NCBI GenBank assembly: GCA_905250115.1
Contig: CAJNOI010000284.1
Location: 18,829-82,828 of the forward strand
Length of the DNA stretch: 64,000 bases
Reading direction: 5' to 3'
From: Adineta steineri
Lineage: Eukaryota > Rotifera > Eurotatoria > Adinetida > Adinetidae
The stretch's first letter is position 1. Every line of letters begins with the position of its first letter. Shown piece by piece: positions 26,564 through 35,525 of the stretch. The position numbers and the translations under genes are program-made. The notes below the pieces were generated by a model that was not told the DNA's origin, made no database searches, and saw nothing but the letters and a program-made list of their open reading frames with translations.

Positions 26564-27034
26564 GTTTGACTAATAGCTTCATGTAAAGGTGCGTTACCCA
26601 ATCCGTCTATTATATTTGGATTAGCATCAGCATTACTCAATGCATAGATCATTCGAAAATCAATACTACAAAGCACAAAAAAAGAACGATAGATTAATTC
26701 ATATTAAATAAAACAATGTATACTTGTCTTGACTGTGACTATTTCGACGAATAACATAATAATAAGAACCTTCAATTGGATGAGTAAAATCTACTAAATC
26801 AGGTTGTTCATGAAGTAATGAATTGAGTTCTTGTAAAGTTGTATACGAATAGTTTGATTCATTAGAAAGTATTCTGTATGGACGATTTTGATAAAATCGA
26901 TCAGTTTTTGGAGTGGATGTGGAGATAATACCCTTTATTTATATAACAGTTTCCTTTCCAGCATTATATGGAAGAAAACGTGATCGAGCAATACTATCAA
27001 ATTTAATTATACAACTTGATGATTGTTTTTTCAT
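26564..27034 (-). pseudogene. Ankyrin-repeat gene relic, truncated
   Basis: A candidate ATG at 27034 opens M-K-K-Q-S-S-S-C-I-I-K-F-D. A TAA in frame at about 26939-26941 interrupts it. The frame then resumes with L-Q-E-L-N-S-L-L-H-E-Q and R-R-N-S-H-S-Q-D to a donor near 26725. After a short intron (acceptor TTTGTAG near 26668) it reads A-L-S-N-A-D-A-N-P-N-I-I-D-G-L-G-N, followed by A-P-L-H-E-A-I, a clear ankyrin repeat. The reading ends at about 26565 where GT/CA element 5 begins. Only one ankyrin repeat remains. The N-terminal part is not recognised. Confidence 0.5.
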
Positions 27035-27213
27035 AATAGATACAATATATTTACTTATTAAAGTATAATCATGAACATTTTTTATGCATTTTATCGAGTT
27101 GTAACCTTCTTGTTCAATCTGTTCGTTGAACTATATTTTCGTGAACTTTTTTAATGACTTTATCTACATTTATTTTATTAATATTACTTACAATCACTTT
27201 CGCATCCTGTATA

Positions 27214-27278
27214 GGATGAGGGTGTGGGTGTTGTTAAGGCAGAAATAACACCCATACTCACGCCCACACCCTCAAGAT
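27214..27278. repeat. GT/CA hairpin element 6
   Basis: Left arm GATGAGGGTGTGGGTGTTG, loop containing TTAAGGCAGAA, right arm ending in GCCCACACCCTCAAGATG. The loop string recurs in element 14 at 56833, so these two share more than their arms. Confidence 0.75.
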
Positions 27279-27975
27279 GAAAAACAAAACTAGTCCCGTA
27301 CCGAATAATCCATATGTACTGCTTGTCCTTCAAGTTAAATATACAAACAAGACAATGATACTTTCTATCATAAGAAATAACAAGAACAGTACATTAATGA
27401 TTCTAAAGATTCGTAATCCAAAACGACTCTTTATTATCATTCTTTAGAGAGATCTTCTTTATATACTTTAAATCTACTGAAGCTGTACAATCGCAACGAG
27501 TCAGTTTCCATTCGAACATAAGCTACATACATTTTTTTCTATCAAATTATCTGTCAGATATTTGATGACCCTTTGTTTTTTAATAAATAACAAGATTTCG
27601 TAGAAAACATCGGATAGTTTCACAAACGATAATCTTAATTTGAATTCTTTTGATCAAAATAAATTAGTAAAGAAAATGAGATGTCTCCTTAGCTCCTCTC
27701 ATATACATTTGTTTTATGGAGATTGTCAACAATCCTATCATTGAACTTCTAGTAGAACAATAATAATTTAATATTATTTTCGATGTTCACAATTCATATC
27801 TATGAAATGAGCTTTTACGAACACTTACTCTGTCTGAACAGACGTATGTATATGAAAAAATCTTTGGTCAGTTTGAATAAGGTTTTCCTTTTGATATGTC
27901 ACGTATTTCTAGTGATTTGCAAACTCATCATATATTAATATTATACTTTTGGAACAGAAGTGCACGATCTGCTTC

Positions 27976-28034
27976 TGGGTGTGAGTGTGATCTTTTGAGT
28001 TAATCGACACTCACCCACATCTACATTCGCAAGA
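27976..28034. repeat. GT/CA hairpin element 7
   Basis: Left arm TGGGTGTGAGTGTGA, right arm CGACACTCACCCACAT with a further CATTCGCAAG tail. It lies about 580 bp upstream of the ART-TPR start codon. Confidence 0.65.
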
Positions 28035-28529
28035 GAGCCTGCCCAAACCTAAAGAAGACAGAGACATGATCGAGACCTTTTCTGTCAATTTCATTTTTTA
28101 TACGTTTGTTAATGACAAAAGCACTTTTTTCCAAGTTTATCTTTGTTATCTACATAATGGTTATACATACAGACTGTCAGCTAACAGAAGACAGCAAGAA
28201 AAATGATAAAGGCTAGTTTAAACATTCTTTTTTTAATTTTATGTCTTAAATTCGCGATGACGAATTATGTCATCAAATTGTGTAATTTAGTCAAAATTTA
28301 CCTGTATAAATACGTTTTTTACTTGGGATTCTCCAATAACAAACATGACTTAATACGTTTTTTCTTCGTCACCGTAAACAAAATACTTATTTTTGGCAAG
28401 CTACTTCGATGGTTAGTGAACCATGACAATATTTCATCAGTTGTTTTTTCGTTCTCCATATGCTGTTTTTCATAGTGACATCATTAACAGCTAAATAGAG
28501 AGAAAAAAAATTTCGAAACGAAGTAGACA

Positions 28530-28540
28530 CCTATAAAACG
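28530..28540 (+). promoter_or_regulatory. Probable TATA box of the ART-TPR gene
   Basis: CTATAAAACG lies about 80 bp upstream of the ATG at 28615, a fitting distance for a short 5'UTR. No other promoter motif is clear. Confidence 0.4.
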
Positions 28541-28614
28541 GAACGGTTTCGATCATTACTGCACTAGTAAATTTTTCACAGTAACTCAAATTCAAATCAT
28601 TTACATAGCAAACA

Positions 28615-30777
28615 ATGGGCAAGGGACAATCAAAAACAAATGCATCGACAGTTCCAAAAGGTGCAGAAGGTCGTCGACGTATCAATATCCAACAGGCACA
28701 AAATGTTCTTCTAATTTGGTTGGATAGTAACATTGCCGAAACAAGTGATGATTGTCAAAATACAATCACAAAACTGCGATGTATTGTGAATGATATTAAT
28801 ACATTTATAGATGGCGATCAATGTCTTGAGTTCATTCAAACAATCGTCGACAAAAAAGTATGCATGATTATATCTGGATCACTTGGACAACATATTTTGC
28901 CTCGTGTGCACAATATGTCCCAAGTTGATTCGATATTTATCTTTTGTGGCAATAAAAAATATCATGAACAATGGACTAAAGATTGGCTCAAAATAAAGGG
29001 TGTCTTCACAGACATTACACCAATTTGTGAAGCACTCAAAGAAGCTGCTCATCAATGTGAGCAGAATGCTATTCCCATGAGTTTCATGGGAACAAATAAA
29101 AAGCTGGATCAGTTAGATCCTTCTTTTATGTATACTCAAATCATCAAAGAAATCATGTTAACCATCAAATTTAACCAGAAGCACATCCAAGATTATCTTA
29201 ATTACTGTCGTGATGCTTTTGAAGGTAATACAAAAGAAATAGAAAACATTAAACAATTGGAAAGCGAATACCACAACAAAACACCAATTTATTGGTATAG
29301 CTGTCAAATGTTCTTGTATCCCATGCTCAATCGTGCATTACGATTGATGGATGGTGATATCATTACACATATGGGCTTCTTCATCGGTGATTTGCATCGA
29401 CAGATTGAACAACTGCACAAGGAACAATATGCTAGTACAACTGCTGCTAACACTTTCACCGTTTATCGTGGTCAAGGTTTATCTACAGGGAACTTTGAAC
29501 AAATAAGCAAAATTAAAGGTGGTCTTATTTCATTCAATAGTTTCTTATCTACTAGTAAAGTTCGAGAAGTTTCACAAAATTTTGCTCAAGATGCTGCAAG
29601 AAATCCAGATCAAGTCGGTGTACTTTTTATCATGAAGATTAATCCTGCTCAATCAACAACACCATTTGCTTCCATTGCTGGTATTAGTAAATTCCAAAAT
29701 GAAGAGGAAGTCTTATTTTCTATGCATAGCATTTTTCGTATCCAGGACATTAAACAGATGGGTGGAAATAATCGTTTATATGAAGTTAATTTGACACTGA
29801 CTGCTGATAATGATCCAGAACTAAGCAGACTTACTGATTATATTCGAAAAGAGAGTTATCCAGATTCTGGAGGATGGTACAGACTGGGTTTGGTACTATG
29901 GAAAATGGGTCAATTTGACAAAGCTGAAGATATCTATCAAGTTTTACTTGATCAAACCGAAGATGATAAGAACAAGGCATATATTTATGTTCATCTTGGT
30001 ATGATCAAAGATGAACAAGGAAAATATGAAGAAGCACTTACACTGTATAAAAAATCACTTGCTATGTATCAAAAAACTCTTCCTCCAAATCATCTTAATT
30101 TGGCTTCTTCCTACAACAACATTGGTAATGTGCATTATATCATGGGTAATTATCCAAAAGCACTTTCATCTCATGAAAAAGCCATTGAAATTCGACAACA
30201 ATCACTTCCTTCCAATCATCCTGATTTGGCTAAATCCTATGGTAACATTGGTTTAGTGTATGCCGATATGGGTAATTATCCGAAAGCGCTTTCATCTCAC
30301 GAAAAAGCCCTTGAAATTCACCAACAATATCTTCCTTCCAATCACCCTGATTTGGCTAAGTCCTACAACAACATTGGTTTAGTACATTACAACATGGGTG
30401 ATTATCCGAAAGCACTTTCATCTCATGAAAAAGCTCTTGAAATTCGACAACAGTCACTTCCTCCCCATCATCCTGAGTTGGCTAAGTCCTACAACAACAT
30501 TGGTTTAGTACATTACAACATGGGTGATTATCCGAAAGCACTTTCATCTCATGAAAAAGCTCTTGAAATTCGACAACAGTCACTTCCTCCCAATCATCCT
30601 GAGTTGGCTATGTCCTTTGGACACATGGGTAATGTGTACAACAAAATGGGTCAACATACTAAAGCGCTTTCATTCTGTCAGCGTGCTGTAGATATTGCAC
30701 ATCAATCACTACCATCAGACCACTCGCATCTGCAATGGTATAGAAACAATGTGGAAGACGTGAAAAAGAAACTATAA
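28615..30777 (+). CDS. ADP-ribosyltransferase with kinesin-light-chain-type TPR array
   Basis: Intronless frame of 720 residues. The N-terminus M-G-K-G-Q-S-K fits the N-myristoylation pattern (Gly2, Ser6), suggesting membrane attachment. Residues 25-125 are the Rossmann-like domain shared with the ART-NHL gene (L-I-W-L-D-S-N, M-I-I-S-G-S-L-G). Residues about 170-400 are the ART fold: V-Y-R-G-Q near 285, F-N-S-F-L-S-T-S near 310, and the E-E-E-V-L-F motif near 362. The complete R-S-E triad with E-x-E predicts an active arginine-type mono-ADP-ribosyltransferase acting from NAD. From about residue 425 come seven TPR units. The last five have the 42-residue kinesin-light-chain period (N-I-G-x-V-x-x-x-M-G-x-Y-P-K-A-L) and probably bind a partner. 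Two adjacent units are almost identical in DNA. Substrate unknown. This is the only clearly intact ART gene in the window. Confidence 0.9.
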   Translation: MGKGQSKTNASTVPKGAEGRRRINIQQAQNVLLIWLDSNIAETSDDCQNTITKLRCIVNDINTFIDGDQCLEFIQTIVDKKVCMIISGSLGQHILPRVHNMSQVDSIFIFCGNKKYHEQWTKDWLKIKGVFTDITPICEALKEAAHQCEQNAIPMSFMGTNKKLDQLDPSFMYTQIIKEIMLTIKFNQKHIQDYLNYCRDAFEGNTKEIENIKQLESEYHNKTPIYWYSCQMFLYPMLNRALRLMDGDIITHMGFFIGDLHRQIEQLHKEQYASTTAANTFTVYRGQGLSTGNFEQISKIKGGLISFNSFLSTSKVREVSQNFAQDAARNPDQVGVLFIMKINPAQSTTPFASIAGISKFQNEEEVLFSMHSIFRIQDIKQMGGNNRLYEVNLTLTADNDPELSRLTDYIRKESYPDSGGWYRLGLVLWKMGQFDKAEDIYQVLLDQTEDDKNKAYIYVHLGMIKDEQGKYEEALTLYKKSLAMYQKTLPPNHLNLASSYNNIGNVHYIMGNYPKALSSHEKAIEIRQQSLPSNHPDLAKSYGNIGLVYADMGNYPKALSSHEKALEIHQQYLPSNHPDLAKSYNNIGLVHYNMGDYPKALSSHEKALEIRQQSLPPHHPELAKSYNNIGLVHYNMGDYPKALSSHEKALEIRQQSLPPNHPELAMSFGHMGNVYNKMGQHTKALSFCQRAVDIAHQSLPSDHSHLQWYRNNVEDVKKKL
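30361..30612 (+). repeat. Near-identical 126-bp tandem TPR duplication
   Basis: Two successive 126-bp units (30361-30486 and 30487-30612), each one 42-residue TPR, differ at only a few bases, starting around the CCCCATCAT/CCCAATCAT site. The other TPR units of the gene are clearly more diverged, so this copy is recent or was homogenised by gene conversion. Confidence 0.85.
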
Positions 30778-31083
30778 TTTATTCTTGACTTTGTTGTGAA
30801 AATAAACATGTATTGTAGAAAAAGATCTTGACGATATATAGTTATTGTATCTGAATAAGATAGAGTTTCTGTGTTGGATAAGAAAAAGAACGGCCACCCA
30901 ACAGGCTATTTAAAGTAACGAAGAGAGAGAAAAAGAATCGTATTTATTCAGTATTATGAATTATTCTTTCTGTTCCACTAAAACGAATAATTCATAGTAG
31001 AAAAATAAATGATTTCTATAGATATTAATATACTATGGACCAGATCAATATGTTAATATGAATAGAAAACACTTCTCAATTCA

Positions 31084-31135
31084 ACTTGAAGGCGGGTGTG
31101 GCTATTACATTTCACACACACCCACACCTATCCAG
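31084..31135. repeat. GT/CA hairpin element 8
   Basis: Left arm CTTGAAGGCGGGTGTGGC, right arm CACACACCCACACCTATCC, loop about 12 nt. It lies about 310 bp downstream of the ART-TPR stop. Confidence 0.65.
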
Positions 31136-31179
31136 CTTCTCAATCTTTAAAATAAAATCTACTAGAGATGAGCACGGAA

Positions 31180-31502
31180 AACCGTTAATCTATGCAACTG
31201 ATTATATATAAATGTTGCTAGTTGATTATCATTTGAGAGAAGTAAAGAATTAATTATAGAATCTGCATGATCAGATGTACAATCATCAAGACCTTCACGA
31301 GATAGTTCACTAATATGAATATATTACAAATTCTAAGTCATCTCTACTCATTGATTAAATAATAACACAAGAGGAAGTAAATATGCGAATAAACCTAATT
31401 GACATATTATTCTATCGATTGCTCTTTTATAGATACTAGAACGTGCACCTAGTAGTGCAAGTGACCATTCTTTCAAGTGTAGAAGTTCTCTAATCATGAA
31501 AG
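31180..31502 (-). pseudogene. Unidentified coding relics, two short open blocks
   Basis: On the minus strand 31502-31365 reads as L-L-H-L-K-E-W-S-L-A-L-L-G-A-R-S-S and then a hydrophobic L-F-A-Y-L-L-P-L-V-L-L, ending in TGA. After an intron-like gap, 31310-31180 reads E-L-S-R-E-G-L-D-D-C-T and S-I-I-N-S-L-L-L-S-N. The text looks protein-coding, but no start, family or continuous frame can be shown. Confidence 0.25.
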
Positions 31503-34300
31503 CATGAAAAAACAATTTTTAAAATAATTAAAACCATTTCCTTCGTTCAAAAAAAGACTTTTAATAGTTAAAATTTCGATTTTACTATCAGATCGATATT
31601 CGGCAATGTTTTTCGAACCTCCTCTAAATTAGCGTTTATAGAAGTCATTTGGAAATTACTCGAAATGATATTATAAAAGTTGCAGTTGCTAGTCGACAAT
31701 TGCCATCATTATTCATCTAAATCATGATATAATTGAAAAAGTATCATTAGAATTTAGCTGCTGTAATTATTGCATTAGTCATCAATACTTTGAATATTTT
31801 ATCATAAATTCATAGTAACCATCTTATCTGGAATGTATAAAAATGTTGCAGTAAGTTCAAGTTATATAAACCAACAAGTTAATGAGATCTTTTTTGCTTA
31901 AAATCAATGAAATAGTTTTAATAAATATTGCAAATACAGTCTTTTATTCCTTATTAGGATCAACAGATTTAATTGTATCATATTATCAATTTTGATTATC
32001 CATCAAGTAGCGTTCATCGAAACTCGATTCACTTGACTCTCAGCAGGAAATCAAATAGAATTGCTACCTTATATAAAATCAAACATTTTCTAAAACTTTC
32101 ATATTTGACGAACGAATAATAAAGTTTAAAAATGCTTTAGCTTTATTGAAGTCAATTTTATAAAAAATAGGATTTCATAAAAAAACTACAGTGGAGATCT
32201 CTTTAACATTGTATATCAAAATTGATTTTGAACTTTTTTATCTATATGCACTATAGCAAGACTATTAAACTGACAAAACTTATTAATAATGTTTTGTAAT
32301 AATGCAAAAACTAAACTTTTAATATGATCAAATTACAAGGCGTATGTTTTCTAAGCTTCTACTTCTGGATCTTATTTTATTCATTTATCATATAGAACGT
32401 TTCGATACATCATTGTTTTTTGTCAAACATGCATTAAAAACATTTGTCGATGATAATAAATGACATGCCATATAAAAATAGGCGGACATTGTTTTCAAAG
32501 CGCTATAATACTCTGTATATACGAACGTTTCGTTTTTTTGTTATTAATACTATTTTCATCTTGCTCCATATTAAACGTAAAATTGGCATTGCCTCATTAT
32601 TTTAATTTATTCAATAAAATATTATATGTTAAATATTATACTATTCAAATAAAACGATAATAGTAAATAAAATTATATTAGCAAACATATGCCATAGTTA
32701 CATGATTATTTGCGCCAACAAAATGGTCATTTGTGCCATGTTACCGACAAAAATAAAACATGTAAATGGATAATTCTCGTTTCTAGACTCTATCCTTTTC
32801 AGTTTAGCGAAAATTTAATATCAAAGAGACAGAAATGATTGTTATTGAATAAGATTTTTATTGAAAAAAAGCATTAGAAGATTATTATAAAGTTTAAGTA
32901 AGGAAAATCTCATTGAAATTAAATGAAAATTGCGTTTCTATGATCATTTTCATATGTCAATATGTGTTTAATAAAATGAAATTAGATGATAATTGAATAT
33001 GAATTTGATTAAAAATTAAATGAGATTATTATAATTTTAATAAGTGAAAGTAAATAATAGAATAATTATCTTGAGGGTGGGTGAGTGTAAGTGTGGTTGT
33101 AGTTACCATAGATATGATACACCAACATCTACACTGGCACCTCTACACTCTCAAGTTTGAATTAATTCTAAATCTTTAAAGAAAATTAACTTATTCTTTT
33201 CGAAATAATTACATAACAAGTTAAAGTTAACATTGTTATTTATTCGAAATCATTTCTTGTAGAGAAAATTATTTTTATTAATTAAATACAAAACTATCTA
33301 ACAATTTTTAAGAGAAAATAAATTTATCAATGAAAAGAAACGAAAAATGAAAAGGACAGATAAATGTATTTAATTTATAATTCATTTCGTAACAAATATT
33401 AATATAAATTAATAAATTTGAATTATTTTAAAATATTTATATGATCGTTAAATATCATTTTTAATTTTATCTTTTGTTAAGAAATCTTAATAAAAATCGA
33501 TTGATGAGATTTGTTTTATTTTTATGAGTATAATTAAAAGATAAACAGAAATCTCTCTCGACATTAAAATTCTTAAACTGAATTTATTAGATTATTGTCA
33601 TTTGTTTTGTTTGAAAATTCTTTCAATTAATTAAATTTTTAACTTTGTTTTATTTAGAAAATAAAATACATCTTTTATATCTCTACAAATCATTCAACTT
33701 ACAATAAAGAATATTCAGTACAAGAGGTATGGATTGTTAACCTAATACTCTTAGTATAGTTTTCTAATCGAAATATAACCGTAACTCTGAAGATGTAAGA
33801 TGTTATTTGTCGATTAATGTACGTTACACATTTTTCAAGAAATCTTTGTAATGATTTTATAATAATCCACTTATAATTGTCTCTTACAGATAATTAAAGA
33901 CTAAATCGCTTCTTAAACTTTTAGACCCAAACTCGATCGGATCAAGAATCTACTTAAGAAGCTTTCATCTCAGTAATTTTCTTTTGTAGATGAAGATCAG
34001 TTTGTGAATATTTTAAAATAAAGTCAATGTCGGCAAGACAGTTAAATGTATTTTATAAATAAGATACTATCAAGAACGATATGACTTAAACAAGTAAGAC
34101 AAAGTTCATATTTATTTTTCATCTTTGTTCACAAAAAGTTCAAATGTTTCCCTATCGCTTCGACCTATTGAAAAATGAAACTTGTTTTCTGCAGTAAATG
34201 CTGGACTTCTTCCTGATAAGAGAGACCAAAAAATCATTGATAGAATAGTTTGTTAATTTTTTTCCATGTGTAACACATAGTCTTGAATATTATTATGACA
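31503..34300. other. Gene desert, no gene recognised
   Basis: About 2.8 kb of strongly AT-rich DNA with stops in all frames. It contains hairpin element 9 and nothing else I can name. The open frame at 32460-32660 has no coding character. Confidence 0.55.
33070..33155. repeat. GT/CA hairpin element 9
   Basis: Left arm CTTGAGGGTGGGTGAGTGTA, right arm CACTGGCACCTCTACACTCT then CAAG, about 30 nt between them. The outer ends CTTGAG and CTCAAG are exact inverted matches. Confidence 0.65.
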
Positions 34301-34410
34301 ATTCAATAATGTTTTCGATATCTTCTTCAGTATGTCTCGTATGCTTGCGCTCTTTTGTTCGACCCAGTTGTTTTAATCAAAATAAACTCTCTCAAACAAC
34401 TCTGATTCTG

Positions 34411-34633
34411 CTGCATTTTCAATTTTCGTTTGCTTGTGATAAATTCATTTATTTGTTGATAAGGACGGAGAAAAGAGGCGAACAAAAGTTACTTCTTATA
34501 AACTCAAACGAATACAAAGAACAAAGATAAACCACGTGTATATAAAGAATTTATTTTCATCTAACCCAGTCATTTTTATTCTTTTAATCATATTTTTCAA
34601 AGCATCTTATTGCGCTTCGCTTCGTTTTCTAAG
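34411..34633 (+). promoter_or_regulatory. Promoter and 5'UTR exon of the F-box/LRR gene (cassette copy B)
   Basis: Aligned with 18590-18771. Shared features in order: CGTTTGCTTGTGATAA, TTGATAAGGACGGAG, the ACAAAGAACA motif, the TATA box GTATATAAAG at 34538-34547, and the donor TTTTCTAAG/GTAAGT at 34634. The predicted 5'UTR intron ends at the acceptor TTTTTAG at 35521, four bases before the F-box ATG at 35526. Confidence 0.55.
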
Positions 34634-34672
34634 GTAAGTTAATGTTATTCGATCACAATTTTATCTTTACAT

Positions 34673-34711
34673 GAGGGCGTGGGTGTCTCTTAGTTCACAC
34701 ACTCACCCTAT
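34673..34711. repeat. GT/CA hairpin element 10, in the 5'UTR intron
   Basis: Left arm GAGGGCGTGGGTGTC, right arm CACACACTCACCCTATAG. It lies about 40 bp after the donor of promoter copy B, matching element 2 after promoter copy A. Confidence 0.6.
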
Positions 34712-35041
34712 AGAGCAAAGGTGTTTTTTTGTCAGTAACGATATTATCTCTTATTTTTGAAGAAAGTTGGAAAAAAAGAATTTGTTTTGTTCTTTATTCC
34801 CACCTTACTTCGAAATATAAAGTGAGCGATACACAGGACAGAGTTTTATTATAAGTAATAGTAATAACTATAAAAAATAGCAAATGAAACTTGAGGAAAA
34901 AAGCGCCATCCAAGTCTCCATGAATTTTCTGTGATACTTTAGGATTATTCAACATTCCCTAGCATTCTTCGAGATTCCATGAGATTCTTCAGTATTGTCC
35001 ACTTTTTGTCTGAAATCGATGAGACTGTTGTAATTCCTAAA

Positions 35042-35095
35042 CTTAAGGGTAAGGTGTGAGTTTAAGATTACATTCACACTCACACCCTTAAGATT
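35042..35095. repeat. GT/CA hairpin element 11
   Basis: Arms CTTAAGGGTAAGGTGTGAG and CTCACACCCTTAAG are inverted matches with a small bulge. It is one of the best-preserved hairpins and lies in the same predicted 5'UTR intron as element 10. Confidence 0.75.
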
Positions 35096-35525
35096 GTATT
35101 CTAATATCTAGTTTGTTTGACAATATATTTTTATATTCGATATTAGTGTTGTGAGATATTTGAATGTATATGAAAGTAGTTTGTTTTAAAGGCACCGCTT
35201 CTATTCTACAGATGTGATAACGTTTGCAGTATTTGTATATATATGTTGTCGTCAACATGAGGCGAGAAATTATATTTTGCATGCACATACTTTTAAGATA
35301 AAAGATACGTTAGTGGGTATTTTGTTATATACATTGCTTGCGCTTTAGAGTAAAATAACCAGATACGAGATAGAATTTAAAAAAGGTTTGAATACCGTCT
35401 CAAGTATACAAGTTTAGTTTCTTATCGATTTTTTTTTAATGTAAAGTGCTATAAAATATCGTATTTATACGATAGAGTAACCGCTTAGCCTAGAACTTTT
35501 TAATTTATTCTAAGTTTTTAGATAA

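Larger units (their letters stand above)
27035..28527. other. Intergenic, no gene recognised
   Basis: AT-rich DNA with hairpin elements 6 and 7. A hydrophobic open frame at 28203-28475 (90 codons) has no start context, family resemblance or similarity to its neighbours, and I do not call it. Confidence 0.5.

Noticed and set aside
31503..34530. Small ORFs at 32460-32660 and 34309-34530
   Set aside because: AT-driven hydrophobic or mixed text. The second overlaps the promoter cassette.
18833..35095. Chromosome end, because of telomere-like GT tracts
   Set aside because: The tracts are short, occur in both orientations within a few bases, and are flanked by unique DNA and genes on both sides.
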